Assembly (NCBI RefSeq): GCF_000325705.1
Contig: NC_019904.1
Coordinates: 1,434,001-1,498,000 of the forward strand
Direction: 5' to 3'
DNA length: 64,000 bases
DNA from: Echinicola vietnamensis DSM 17526
GTDB lineage: Bacteria; Bacteroidota; Bacteroidia; Cytophagales; Cyclobacteriaceae
This document shows, one piece after another, positions 1-7,977 of the stretch. A program made the position numbers and the translations under genes. Numbering within the stretch: the first letter of the stretch is position 1; every line of letters begins with the position of its first letter. The notes beneath the pieces were generated by a model. That model saw only the letters and a program-made list of their open reading frames with translations. It was not told where the DNA came from and did no database searches.

Positions 1-220
1 CCTCTATCAGGCGGATGACCAAGGCCGATTTTTCATCCGATTCTGTATTGAGCAAATTGAGATCGTCGTGTGAAAGCGAAAAATAGGCCACTTCTGAACC
101 GGAGACCAAGGCTGATCCCAATAACAGAAAAAGAAAAATAAGGCTGTTGGTAATGATATAGCCGGCCGAAACCTGGTTGATTTCAGCCAGCAATAAAATA
201 CTCGGGTATGGATCGTCCAT
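1..220 (-). CDS. gldE: GldE-like gliding motility / CNNM-CorC family membrane protein, N-terminal part only
   Basis: The first 73 codons are visible; the rest lies beyond the window's left edge. Translation from the ATG at 220 gives a short polar start, then a hydrophobic membrane segment (about residues 25-42) and the motif GSEVAYFSLS, the start of a DUF21/CNNM transmembrane domain as in TlyC/CorC-like proteins. GldE is such a protein, needed for gliding and type IX secretion in Flavobacterium. In many Bacteroidota gldE follows ssb and mutY in this same order and orientation, and this context drives the name. The CBS and CorC_HlyC domains that would confirm it cannot be seen. Confidence 0.72.
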   Translation of the reverse strand, partial: MDDPYPSILLLAEINQVSAGYIITNSLIFLFLLLGSALVSGSEVAYFSLSHDDLNLLNTESDEKSALVIRLIE

Positions 221-286
221 TAAATGATTCAAATGTTGATTGGCAAAAATAATGATTTATCCATTACAAATCTCATACTGACGGTA

Positions 287-760
287 TTAGAATGGCAAAT
301 CATCCTCTCCGTCATCGATATTACCTCCAGATGATGGCATGGAGGCAGCAGGTTGGGCCTTATTGGGCGTGGATTGGTCAGCCTGTCCAGCATTGCTGGA
401 ATTGCCACCAGGAGCCCCTCCGTCCATATTTCTAGAGCCCAGCATGGTAAAGCTCAGCACCCGGATCCTGACTTTTTTACGGTTATTCCCTTGTTCGTCT
501 TGCCAAGTGTCTGATTTGATTTTTCCTTCTACGAAAATCTGGCTGCCTTTTCTCAGGTACTGTTCCGCTACTTTGGCTTGGCCGTCCCACATTTCAAGGT
601 CATGCCATTCGGTATTTTCTACGCGATTTCCGTTTCGGTCTTTATAGGCTTCTGTTGTTGCTAGTGTCACATTGGCCACCACACTGCCACTTTCCAAATG
701 CCTCACTTCAGGGTCTCTTCCGAGGTTGCCAACTAAAATTACTTTGTTTACACCGGCCAT
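287..760 (-). CDS. ssb: Single-stranded DNA-binding protein SSB
   Basis: A 157-residue SSB that coats single-stranded DNA during replication, recombination and repair. The N-terminal OB fold (about residues 4-107) opens with NKVILVGNLGRDPEVR. A low-complexity Gly/Asn/Gln/Ser linker follows (about 112-145). The acidic C-terminal tip DDLPF is the standard docking peptide for partner proteins. Length is normal for the family. It lies between mutY (107 bp upstream) and the gldE-like gene (66 bp downstream), all leftward, so co-transcription is plausible. Confidence 0.97.
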   Translation of the reverse strand: MAGVNKVILVGNLGRDPEVRHLESGSVVANVTLATTEAYKDRNGNRVENTEWHDLEMWDGQAKVAEQYLRKGSQIFVEGKIKSDTWQDEQGNNRKKVRIRVLSFTMLGSRNMDGGAPGGNSSNAGQADQSTPNKAQPAASMPSSGGNIDDGEDDLPF

Positions 761-867
761 AATTTACTGTTTGTATTCCGTTTAAAATGTTAGTTTCCTG
801 ATCACTCCGGGGATGCACATGGTTACATAAGGATCCAAGGAGCAAACATGTTTATCTAAATTAAGGA

Positions 868-1980
868 TTATTTTTGATCGTTCAAATAGCGCACGATCAG
901 TTGTGGTTTTCCCAAAGCCTCCAGTTGAGCTGCATCGCAGCAATGGTAACCTTTGCTGTCCGCCCATTTTTTCACTTCATCGAGCTTCTCGGCTGCTATG
1001 GTTAACGAGACAAAGTTTGAAAAAATTTTTTGATGGGACAGTATATGTTTGTAGGTCTTTTCATTTTTATAATCCACAATCGGTTTAAATGCCTGAAGCT
1101 CTTGAAACAATGTTGAATGTTCCAGCTCAATCTTCTCAGGGGCAGAAAATTCCACTAAGGGGAAATCCGTGAGGCCTTGCCAAATGTCCTTTGGGCCACG
1201 CGTTTTGACGATTTTATGCGGGCCACAGTTGATTTCATGGTACAAAAAGGCGCGGGTAGTTACTTTTGTCTTTTTGATTTTGACCGGAAGGGCTTCCACT
1301 TGGCCATGTGCATAGGCATAGCAGCTGTCCTGTAGCGGGCATTGGTCGCAATTGGCCTTTTTGGGGGTACATTGGAGGGCGCCAAATTCCATGATGGCCT
1401 GGTTGTATTCGTCCGGTTGCTGGGCTGGGATGAGTTCATCGGCGAGTTCTTGGAACTGTCTTTTCCCTTTAGGGCTGCTGATATCCGTGTCCAGGCCAAA
1501 ATAGCGGCTAAGAACCCTGAAGACATTGCCGTCCAGTACGGCGACTTTTTCTTTGAAGGCAAAGGAAGCAATTGCTGCAGCGGTATACTGGCCGACGCCC
1601 TTAAGCTTCAGGAGGCTGCGGTAATTGTCTGGAAAGTTTCCGCCAAACTCTTCGACCACCTGCTGTGCGCAATGGTGCAGGTTTCTGGCCCGGCTGTAAT
1701 AGCCCAGCCCTTGCCAGCGCCTAAGCACATCTTCTACTGGAGCATTGGCGAGGTCATGTACTGTGGGATAATGCTTAACAAATTCTTCAAAGTAGGGGAG
1801 ACCTTGGGCGACCCTGGTCTGTTGTAGAATAATTTCTGATAGCCAAATGATGTATGGATTTTGGGTGTTTCTCCATGGCAGATCCCTTTTGTTTTGGGGG
1901 TACCAATGCAGTAGCTTTTTGGGAAAATGGCTGAAAGTCAAAACTTTTGGAATTTTATGGATTAAGTTTTCGTTGAACAA
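868..1980 (-). CDS. mutY: A/G-specific adenine glycosylase MutY
   Basis: Base-excision repair glycosylase that removes adenine mispaired with 8-oxoguanine. The catalytic domain begins near RDLPWR and LQQTRVAQ. The helix-hairpin-helix LKGVGQYTAAAIASF is followed by the catalytic-Asp region VAVLDGNVFRV. The [4Fe-4S] loop has the expected C-x6-C-x2-C-x5-C spacing in CTPKKANCDQCPLQDSC. The C-terminal third is the NUDIX-like 8-oxoG recognition domain. The start is uncertain: no ATG precedes the catalytic domain, the best in-frame start is the TTG at 1980, and a later TTG also exists. It is divergent from the HU gene. Confidence 0.95.
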   Translation of the reverse strand: MFNENLIHKIPKVLTFSHFPKKLLHWYPQNKRDLPWRNTQNPYIIWLSEIILQQTRVAQGLPYFEEFVKHYPTVHDLANAPVEDVLRRWQGLGYYSRARNLHHCAQQVVEEFGGNFPDNYRSLLKLKGVGQYTAAAIASFAFKEKVAVLDGNVFRVLSRYFGLDTDISSPKGKRQFQELADELIPAQQPDEYNQAIMEFGALQCTPKKANCDQCPLQDSCYAYAHGQVEALPVKIKKTKVTTRAFLYHEINCGPHKIVKTRGPKDIWQGLTDFPLVEFSAPEKIELEHSTLFQELQAFKPIVDYKNEKTYKHILSHQKIFSNFVSLTIAAEKLDEVKKWADSKGYHCCDAAQLEALGKPQLIVRYLNDQK

Positions 1981-2000
1981 AAGACGCTAATTTTCGTCAT

Positions 2001-2035
2001 TTTGTTTTTATATTGAAAACCATCATTTAAATTTG
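2001..2035 (+). promoter_or_regulatory. Bacteroidota-type promoter for the HU gene
   Basis: TTTG (2001-2004) and TAAATTTG (2028-2035) match the -33 TTTG and -7 TAnnTTTG elements of the main sigma factor in this phylum, with a 23-bp spacer. Transcription would start near 2042, about 58 nt before the HU start codon. Confidence 0.55.
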
Positions 2036-2099
2036 CAGTCCCAAAATTAGTTGGTTAATAGATTGTTAAGCAATTTAATCAAATTAAAATTTAAATACA

Positions 2100-2408
2100 G
2101 TGACTAAAGCAGAGGTAATTACCAAGATTTCGGACAAGACAGGAATTCAGAAGGACGATGTAACTCAAACCATTGAGGCATTCTTCAAAGTAGTAAAAGA
2201 TTCCATGTCTGAGGGAGAGAATATTTATGTGAGGGGATTCGGTAGCTTCATCAACAAGAAGCGAGCTAAAAAGATCGCCAGAAACATCAGCAAAAACACT
2301 GCTATCGTAATCGATGAGCATTATGTGCCGGCCTTCAAGCCTTCCAAAGTGTTTATTGACAAAATCAAAAACAGTAAAAAAGTTAAAGAGGTAGCTTTTC
2401 AGGAATAA
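2100..2408 (+). CDS. HU/IHF family DNA-binding protein
   Basis: A 102-residue histone-like protein with the HU fold throughout: helical N-terminus (MTKAEVITKISDKTGI), then the beta-arm region from VRGFGSF to about residue 80. HU dimers bend and compact DNA. The best start is the GTG at 2100; no in-frame ATG gives a complete HU N-terminus. The tail after the arm is about ten residues longer than in E. coli HU. It is first of a run of rightward genes with the TPR protein 21 bp downstream, an arrangement I recall as common before RNase G in Cytophagales. A good -7/-33 promoter lies upstream. Confidence 0.92.
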   Translation: MTKAEVITKISDKTGIQKDDVTQTIEAFFKVVKDSMSEGENIYVRGFGSFINKKRAKKIARNISKNTAIVIDEHYVPAFKPSKVFIDKIKNSKKVKEVAFQE

Positions 2409-2429
2409 TCCTGAGCTGAACGAGACTGT

Positions 2430-3248
2430 ATGAAAAAGACGCAAATCATCCTGGTCGTTGTGGTCGTTGTTGTTGTAGGGATATTGTATTCCCTGCCACG
2501 AGTGGTGGTCGACAACGAAGAAAACAATGAAAACATCGGTCAGGAGGATGTTGCGGCATCCGATTCGGTGGTGCAGGCACACGATGTCCAGATTCCAGAA
2601 ACGGAACGTGGGACCGTTAGTGGTCTGATAGCCAATTTGGAAAACGCAGAAAGTAAAGAAAATTTTACTATCTTTGCAGATTCATTAGCTGCTTTTTACC
2701 AAAAAGCCGGAATGTACGACAGTGCCGCCTATTATTTGGGCAAAGGAGCTGACAAGTTTTCGGATTTGGTGCTGAAAGAAAAAGCAGGTAATGCCTATTA
2801 CGAAGCATATGGCTTCGCAATGAATCAGGAAAAGATGAACATGCTGGCCGAAAAGACCAGAAGTTACCTGAACCAAGTACTGGAAGCGCATCCCGACCGC
2901 CTCGACTTGAAGACCAAGGTGGCCATGACGTATGTTTCTTCTTCCAATCCCATGCAGGGAATCATGATGATTCGCGAAGTGCTGGAGGAGGATCCCGAAA
3001 ACGAAGAGGCCCTTTACAATATGGGCGTACTTTCCATGCAGTCAGGGCAATACAAGCGGGCCGTGGAACGTTTTGAGACCTTGGTGGGTTATTATCCTGA
3101 AAACATTCAAGGGCAGTTTTACCTGGGTGTGAGCTACTTTGAATCGAAGCAAAAGAAAAAAGCAAAAAACCAGTTTCAGAAGGTTAAAGACATGACAGAA
3201 GATCCGATGATCTTATCGAGTGTGGATAATTATCTGGGACAACTATAA
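2430..3248 (+). CDS. Membrane-anchored tetratricopeptide-repeat protein
   Basis: A 272-residue protein with an N-terminal membrane anchor (about residues 5-24) containing eight consecutive valines, then a helical domain made of TPRs. The clearest repeats are around ENEEALYNMGVLSMQSGQYK and the following QGQFYLGVSYFESKQKKKAK. TPR domains mediate protein-protein contacts; the partner is not evident. It lies between HU and the small ribosomal protein gene, in a conserved-looking block ending with RNase G. The valine run is coded by mixed GTC/GTT/GTG/GTA codons, so it is not a simple DNA repeat. Exact function is unknown. Confidence 0.85.
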   Translation: MKKTQIILVVVVVVVVGILYSLPRVVVDNEENNENIGQEDVAASDSVVQAHDVQIPETERGTVSGLIANLENAESKENFTIFADSLAAFYQKAGMYDSAAYYLGKGADKFSDLVLKEKAGNAYYEAYGFAMNQEKMNMLAEKTRSYLNQVLEAHPDRLDLKTKVAMTYVSSSNPMQGIMMIREVLEEDPENEEALYNMGVLSMQSGQYKRAVERFETLVGYYPENIQGQFYLGVSYFESKQKKKAKNQFQKVKDMTEDPMILSSVDNYLGQL

Positions 3249-3277
3249 AAAATTGTTAAACTTAAATCCATAAGATT

Positions 3278-3367
3278 ATGCCTTGCGGTAAAAAAAGAAA
3301 AAGACATAAGATCTCTACGCACAAGCGTAAGAAAAGACTGAGAAAAAACAGACATAAGAAGAAGTAA
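3278..3367 (+). CDS. 29-residue basic AURKAIP1/COX24-domain protein, likely small-subunit ribosomal protein
   Basis: A tiny ORF starting MPCGKKRKRHKISTHKRKKR and ending with three lysines before TAA; about two thirds of residues are Lys or Arg. The K/R-rich core RKKRLRKNRHKKK matches the AURKAIP1/COX24 domain, found at the C-terminus of the mitochondrial ribosomal protein mS38 and in about 30-residue bacterial ribosomal proteins. Such genes are annotated in many Bacteroidota as COX24-domain proteins and are often missed because of size. It sits 29 bp after the TPR gene and 63 bp before RNase G. Ribosomal location is inference from family knowledge. Confidence 0.85.
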   Translation: MPCGKKRKRHKISTHKRKKRLRKNRHKKK

Positions 3368-3430
3368 TACACTTCTTCTTTTTGAGTTTTTACACGAAAA
3401 CGTTCATTAACATAAGAAAGGAGACACGAT

Positions 3431-5002
3431 TTGAGTACGGAATTAGTAATTGATTCTGCTCAAAACGGTAGTCGAATAGCCCTTTTAAAAAACAAAGGAC
3501 TGGTTGAGCTTCATTCTGATGAAGAAAACAACCAGTTTAAGGTAGGGGACATGTACCTGGGAACGGTCCGTAAAATAGTCAATGGCCTAAATGCAGGCTT
3601 TATTGATGTCGGATACGAAAAAGATGCATTTTTGCATTACCAGGACTTGGGGCCGAAAGTGAAGAGCCTGATCAAATATACCAAGCAGATCAGGAACAAT
3701 CATTCGGAGCACCCTACTCTTAAAGGGTTTAAGCTTGAACCTGAAATAGAAAAGCTGGGAAAGATTTCCCAAGTCCTTTCTAAAAATAATCAAATATTAG
3801 TTCAGGTTGTAAAAGAGCCGATCTCTACGAAAGGCCCACGACTATCCTGTGAGCTCTCCCTAGCCGGTCGCTATTTGGTGCTGGTACCCTTTTCGAATGC
3901 AGTCAACGTATCCAAGAAGATCCGTAAGGCTGAAGAGCGAAGAAGGTTGGCCAGGCTCATCACGTCTATCAAGCCCGAAAACTTCGGGGTCATTATCCGA
4001 ACAGTAGCAGAAAGCCAGTCCGTCACAGAACTGGACAAGGACTTGCGAAATTTGGTAAATACCTGGGAGGATGGCATGAAGAAGCTGATGAAAGCCAAAA
4101 GTAAAGACAAGGTGATAGGAGAAATGAGCATGGCGAGTTCCATTGTTAGGGACTTGCTAAATGAATCATTCGATGCAATCACGGTAGAGGATGAATTAAT
4201 CTATGATCAGATTCGATCTTATATTAGGTCGATCGCCCCTGAAAAGGAAAAAATTGTTAAGCTTTACAACGGAAAAGCTAAGCTCTTTGAAAGTTTTGGA
4301 ATTGAAAAGCAGATAAAGAGTCTCTTTGGACAATCGGTAAGCCTACCGCACGGTGGCTACCTTATCATTGAACATACCGAAGCGCTTCACGTAATTGATG
4401 TGAACAGCGGAAACAAGTCCAATCAAGAAAGCGACCAGGAAACTACAGCTTTAAAAACCAACCTGGTGGCTGTCAAAGAAATTGCCAGACAGCTTCGCCT
4501 CCGTGATATGGGAGGGATTATCGTCATTGACTTCATCGACATGAAAAAAGCAGACAATAAAAGAGCTGTTTACGATGCGATGAAGACTGCAATGAAAGAA
4601 GATAGGTCTAAAAATACTGTGCTGCCCCTTACCAAGTTTGGGCTAATGCAGATTACACGGCAGCGTGTAAGACCCGAAGTAAATATCGTAACGAAAGAAA
4701 CCTGTCCTTCATGTAACGGTACAGGAAAAATCCAAGCTTCAATCTTGGTAGCTGATAAGCTGGAAAGAGACCTTGAGTACACTGCTGTACACCAAAACTT
4801 ACCAAATATAAAAATAGGTTTGCACCCTTATCTTCATGCTTACTTTACCCAAGGCATGATCTCGAAAAGGGTGAAATGGTTTTTTAAGTATTTCAAATGG
4901 GTAAAACTGATCAAAGATTCTTCATTACCAGTGACGGAGTATAAATTCCTGGATGAAACAGGAGAAGAAATAGAACTTACTGTAAAAGACGGAGCCGAAT
5001 AA
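3431..5002 (+). CDS. rng: Ribonuclease G (RNase E/G family)
   Basis: A 523-residue endoribonuclease for rRNA maturation and mRNA decay. An S1-like RNA-binding domain starts near GDMYLGTVRKIVNGLNAGFI (residues 39-58). The two catalytic Mg-binding aspartates fall in HVIDVNSGN (Asp323) and IIVIDFIDM (Asp367). A CPSCNGTG motif (Cys425/Cys428) corresponds to the Zn-link. There is no long C-terminal scaffold as in RNase E, so RNase G is the better name. The start is TTG at 3431, giving the usual N-terminus (STELVIDSAQNGSRIALL), preceded by AAAGGAG. A terminator overlaps the stop codon. Confidence 0.95.
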   Translation: MSTELVIDSAQNGSRIALLKNKGLVELHSDEENNQFKVGDMYLGTVRKIVNGLNAGFIDVGYEKDAFLHYQDLGPKVKSLIKYTKQIRNNHSEHPTLKGFKLEPEIEKLGKISQVLSKNNQILVQVVKEPISTKGPRLSCELSLAGRYLVLVPFSNAVNVSKKIRKAEERRRLARLITSIKPENFGVIIRTVAESQSVTELDKDLRNLVNTWEDGMKKLMKAKSKDKVIGEMSMASSIVRDLLNESFDAITVEDELIYDQIRSYIRSIAPEKEKIVKLYNGKAKLFESFGIEKQIKSLFGQSVSLPHGGYLIIEHTEALHVIDVNSGNKSNQESDQETTALKTNLVAVKEIARQLRLRDMGGIIVIDFIDMKKADNKRAVYDAMKTAMKEDRSKNTVLPLTKFGLMQITRQRVRPEVNIVTKETCPSCNGTGKIQASILVADKLERDLEYTAVHQNLPNIKIGLHPYLHAYFTQGMISKRVKWFFKYFKWVKLIKDSSLPVTEYKFLDETGEEIELTVKDGAE

Positions 5003-5016
5003 GCTCCGTTTTTTTT
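4989..5016 (+). terminator. Rho-independent terminator of the RNase G gene
   Basis: Seven-base stem ACGGAGC / GCTCCGT with a 7-nt loop, followed by eight T residues. The stem overlaps the last codons and stop of rng. Confidence 0.9.
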
Positions 5017-5524
5017 ATGGTGAAAAATATAGCGGTGAAGGCAAAAGGCTTCTTTTGGATCAAGCGATATTTCTGGAGGATGATTTTCGATATGGTCTTA
5101 TAAAAGAAAATTTTACCCCGTTAAAACGATGATTTTTCTCCATCTGCACGAATGGGTTTTAGCGGGAAGTTGTGGGGAATAGGAAGGGAAATGCGGCTAA
5201 AACGGAAAACGTTGATTGGGCAAATTTACCATGGGCTTCACCCATGGCTATGAACGTGTCACCCCTTTGGGGTTAGCTTTCTATTCTATAGCATTTATAA
5301 TTTTAGGTGTAAAATATATTATATCTTGTTCTTCACTTCTTCCCATTTTACACTACGGAGTAAAATGTGATCAAGCGATATTAATGGAGTGCTTATATGA
5401 AGTCCACATTTCAAATGCGGACTAGCTGATTATCGGAACAATCATTTTTTTTCATCCGTGGTTTTACCATTTAGTAAAACTGGCAGCCACCAACTTTTCC
5501 GATTGCTTCAAAATATGCGCTGTA
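5017..5524. repeat. Gene-free 508-bp spacer with hairpin-forming repetitive elements
   Basis: No convincing gene. It contains several short palindromes: CCATGGGCTTCACCCATGG near 5229, ACCCCTTTGGGGT near 5260, and AGTCCACATTT/AAATGCGGACT near 5400. Segments recur elsewhere in the window: TTTTGGATCAAG.. (5053) resembles 57611, and CATCCGTGG plus CCACCAACTTTTCCG (5454, 5487) recur at 57685/57755 and partly at 60735. A 69-codon open frame at 5216-5425 runs straight through these hairpins and shows no protein-like features, so I do not call it. Confidence 0.5.
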
Positions 5525-6295
5525 CTACAGATTTTTTTCAGTGATGAGTTTTATGCCTTTGAGGGTAAGGTTTTTGTCTATTTTGTCAAACTCCCCCTCC
5601 AAATTGGTCAGGATCTTGGATAGTCCACCTGTGGCGATCACGTGGAAGTCTCTGGCAAGTTCATTTTTAATGGCTTCCAGCATCCCGCGGACCAATCCAG
5701 CATAACCATACAAGATGCCTGCCTGAATGGAATGGATGGTGTCTTTTCCAATGGCCGAAACAGGAAGTTCCAGTTGGACTTCTGGTAATTTAGATGTGTT
5801 GGTAAACAGGGATTTGATGGCAGTTTTCAGTCCAGGAACGATGTTTACGCCCAGAATCTCCCCATTTGAGTCTATTACCGTGAAGGTCAGTGCCGTACCG
5901 AAATCCACTACTATACAGTCTGCGCCGTACTGGTCGTATGCCGCGACAGCATTGGCCATTAGGTCTGCGCCCATTTCTGCAGGCTTTTTGGTGTTGACCT
6001 TTAGTGGAGAATAGCTTCGTTCGGTGATGAAATAAGCTTCTTGGTGCAGAAAGGTCCTTACCACTTTTTTGAGGTTTTCATTGATTTCGGGGACGACAGA
6101 ACTGATGCCCACTATGGATATATCCGAGGGAGAAATGTGGGATTCCAAAAAGAACAGGTTCATGTTTTTTTGCAAGTAGCTAAATTCCAAGGAACGCTGT
6201 GTATCTACACGGAGCACTGGCTCCCAACGCTGCTGTTCATCGGAAAAGAAGCCGAAAACGATATTGGAATTACCTGCATCAATAGACAAAAACAT
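5525..6295 (-). CDS. coaX: Type III pantothenate kinase
   Basis: First step of coenzyme A synthesis: phosphorylates pantothenate using ATP. Acetate/sugar kinase fold with phosphate-1 motif MFLSIDAGNSN at the N-terminus, a second Asp-containing motif (VVDFGTALTF) near residue 130, and the Gly-rich IATGGLSKIL near residue 235. At 256 residues it is normal for CoaX. Type III kinases are not inhibited by CoA and need a monovalent cation (family knowledge). The downstream spacer is repeat-rich; the upstream neighbour, a GNAT gene, is divergent. Confidence 0.95.
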   Translation of the reverse strand: MFLSIDAGNSNIVFGFFSDEQQRWEPVLRVDTQRSLEFSYLQKNMNLFFLESHISPSDISIVGISSVVPEINENLKKVVRTFLHQEAYFITERSYSPLKVNTKKPAEMGADLMANAVAAYDQYGADCIVVDFGTALTFTVIDSNGEILGVNIVPGLKTAIKSLFTNTSKLPEVQLELPVSAIGKDTIHSIQAGILYGYAGLVRGMLEAIKNELARDFHVIATGGLSKILTNLEGEFDKIDKNLTLKGIKLITEKNL

Positions 6296-6459
6296 AAGGT
6301 CATCATTTAGATAAGTACTTGGAAAATCACGTTCAGATTATTGGCCAAATAGCGTATAACCCCCGTGGTCAATGGTTTTTCTAGTTAAATCTAGCATCTG
6401 AATCACCCAAAAAGAAACTCCGGCTTAGTTCTTTTTCCAAAATTTTCTAATTTCGAACC

Positions 6460-6939
6460 ATGTATACTATCAGAGAAGGAAAAAAAGAAGATTTGCCAAG
6501 AATCTTTGAGTTGATCGAGGAATTGGCCATTTATGAAAAGGCGCCAGAGGAAGTGACCAATACCCTGGCGATGATGGAAGAGGATGGTTTTGGTCCTAAT
6601 CCGGTGTATGGTTTTTTTGTTTTGATTAAGGACAGTAGTCAAGAGATCATTGGCACGGCCATCTATTACTACCGATACAGTACCTGGAAAGGCAAGCGGC
6701 TGTATCTGGAGGATTATATCGTGACCGAAAAAGAGCGGGGAAAAGGAGCCGGAAAGCTGCTCTTCGAAAGGGTAATGAAGAAGTCCCTCGAAGAAGGTTG
6801 CACGGGAATGATGTGGCAGGTGCTCGATTGGAATGCCCCTGCGATCAATTTCTATAATAAGTATGATGCTGAAATAGAAGGAGGCTGGTACAACTGCCAC
6901 TTACAGGCTGAGGAGATCCAAGAGCGGTTGAAAAAGTAA
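6460..6939 (+). CDS. GNAT acetyltransferase of the diamine/spermidine N1-acetyltransferase type
   Basis: A 159-residue GCN5-related N-acetyltransferase. The acetyl-CoA pyrophosphate loop is ERGKGAGKLL, preceded by YLEDYIVTE on the beta-4 strand, and the C-terminal motif WQVLDWNAPAINFYNKYDAE is typical of the SSAT group (eukaryotic SAT1/SAT2 and bacterial relatives). These acetylate small primary amines such as polyamines or thialysine. The substrate here is unproven. It is a single gene divergent from coaX and convergent with DUF4286; a strong hairpin lies between the convergent pair. Confidence 0.85.
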   Translation: MYTIREGKKEDLPRIFELIEELAIYEKAPEEVTNTLAMMEEDGFGPNPVYGFFVLIKDSSQEIIGTAIYYYRYSTWKGKRLYLEDYIVTEKERGKGAGKLLFERVMKKSLEEGCTGMMWQVLDWNAPAINFYNKYDAEIEGGWYNCHLQAEEIQERLKK

Positions 6940-6983
6940 AAAACGTTTGAGCGCTGCAATCTGCACCAAACGATGATGGTGGT

Positions 6984-7022
6984 CCCGCTTAGCCTTCACT
7001 TAACAAGAGAAGGCTAAGCGGG
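6984..7022. terminator. Bidirectional-type hairpin between convergent GNAT and DUF4286 genes
   Basis: Fourteen-base perfect stem CCCGCTTAGCCTTC / GAAGGCTAAGCGGG with an 11-nt loop. There is no long T tract on either side, so it may act as a 3'-end protector or processing site rather than a classical terminator. Confidence 0.6.
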
Positions 7023-7045
7023 AATTGGGCATGGAAAATGCTCCG

Positions 7046-7348
7046 TTATACTTGTTCTAGCAGGGACCTGAAAATAGCATAACGATCCTGGAACCGTTGC
7101 TTGAATTTTTCTTGAAGGTCCTTTGCGTGCTTGTCCTGATACTCTTTGATTTTTTCCATCGAATCTGTAAAGTATTGCACCGAATAGTTCACCCCGCCGT
7201 CTTCATTGTCATGCATGAGACGAAAGAATTTGTTTTCGCTGAATATCCCTGTTGCCATTACGGCTGGAATATGCTCATCCTTCATCCATTTGATCCATTC
7301 TTTTTCAACTTTTTGGTCGATATTGACAGTAACGTTGTATAAAATCAT
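7046..7348 (-). CDS. DUF4286 family protein
   Basis: A 100-residue small soluble protein starting MILYNVTVNIDQKVEKEW. The start codon at 7348 gives the usual family N-terminus; a 13-residue upstream extension is also open but is Lys/Asp-rich and unlike the family. DUF4286 proteins are widespread in Bacteroidota and adopt a ferredoxin-like/dimeric alpha-beta barrel fold, inferred from family resemblance (conserved GxNYSVQYF-like strand). No enzymatic residues or function are known to me. It is monocistronic, divergent from crtZ. Confidence 0.85.
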   Translation of the reverse strand: MILYNVTVNIDQKVEKEWIKWMKDEHIPAVMATGIFSENKFFRLMHDNEDGGVNYSVQYFTDSMEKIKEYQDKHAKDLQEKFKQRFQDRYAIFRSLLEQV

Positions 7349-7374
7349 TGTTTTTTGTTTATCTTTATCAGTGT

Positions 7375-7401
7375 TTTTGTTAAACAAAACTTGTAACTTT
7401 G
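7375..7401 (+). promoter_or_regulatory. Palindrome and -7 box upstream of crtZ
   Basis: The palindrome TTTTGTT-A-AACAAAA (7375-7389) is followed by TAACTTTG (7394-7401), a match to the -7 TAnnTTTG box. The palindrome covers the expected -33 area, so a regulator bound there could control crtZ and the overlapping CarH-like gene. It lies about 130 bp before crtZ. Operator function is inference. Confidence 0.35.
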
Positions 7402-7530
7402 TTGTATTGAATGAGTTGCAAAAGTAGCTAATTCAGTTGGTTTGAACAGGGAAAAAGTTATAAAACAGCGCGATAGCCTGTTTTTTAATCGGCCACTAAA
7501 CAATTGGTTCAGGAAAGAAGTTGATTACAC

Positions 7531-7977
7531 ATGATAGAGGCGATATTATTCATCATCATTGGCTTTGTGGCGATGGAGGTTTCCGGTTGGGCGATCCATA
7601 AATACCTGATGCACGGAGTCTTTTGGCAGATCCATAAAACCCATCATCATCCCAGAAAGGGTGCTTTTGAAAAGAATGATGCTTTTTCGGCCATTTTTGG
7701 AGGGATTGCCATCATATTAATGGTGATGGGATATGCGGCATTGGATTACAGGTTCTGGCTTGGAATGGGGATCAGCATCTATGGAATGAGTTATTTTTTC
7801 TTTCATGATGTCATTATTCATCGGCGGGTAAAATGGTTAAAGCGACCTGATGGGGGATTTTGGAGGGGCTTTGTACGGGCTCACCAAGCCCATCATGCCA
7901 ATAATCAGAAGAAAGGTACGGAGGCTTATGGGTTGTTCTTTGTACCGTTTAAGTATTTCAAAGAAGGGAAGAAATGA
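7531..7977 (+). CDS. crtZ: Beta-carotene hydroxylase CrtZ
   Basis: A 148-residue di-iron membrane hydroxylase that adds 3-hydroxyl groups to beta-ionone rings, turning beta-carotene into zeaxanthin. All the His motifs are present: HKYLMH, HKTHHH, HDVIIHRR and HQAHH. Hydrophobic segments occur at about residues 2-20, 52-72 and 76-95. It belongs to the fatty acid hydroxylase superfamily, and the short length with this His spacing fits CrtZ best. Its stop overlaps the start of the downstream CarH-like regulator by 4 bp, so the two are translationally coupled. No other carotenoid genes are in the window. Confidence 0.92.
   Translation: MIEAILFIIIGFVAMEVSGWAIHKYLMHGVFWQIHKTHHHPRKGAFEKNDAFSAIFGGIAIILMVMGYAALDYRFWLGMGISIYGMSYFFFHDVIIHRRVKWLKRPDGGFWRGFVRAHQAHHANNQKKGTEAYGLFFVPFKYFKEGKK

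Noticed and set aside
1342..1827. 161-codon plus-strand frame opposite mutY
   Set aside because: Shadow of the mutY coding strand; no independent start signal or domain.
2430..3248. Possible simple-sequence (phase-variable) tract in the valine run of the TPR protein
   Set aside because: The eight valines use mixed codons, so there is no mononucleotide or triplet repeat long enough for slippage.
5216..5425. 69-codon open frame in the spacer after RNase G
   Set aside because: It runs across several perfect palindromes that explain its sequence, has no recognisable domain, and parts recur in other non-coding spacers.
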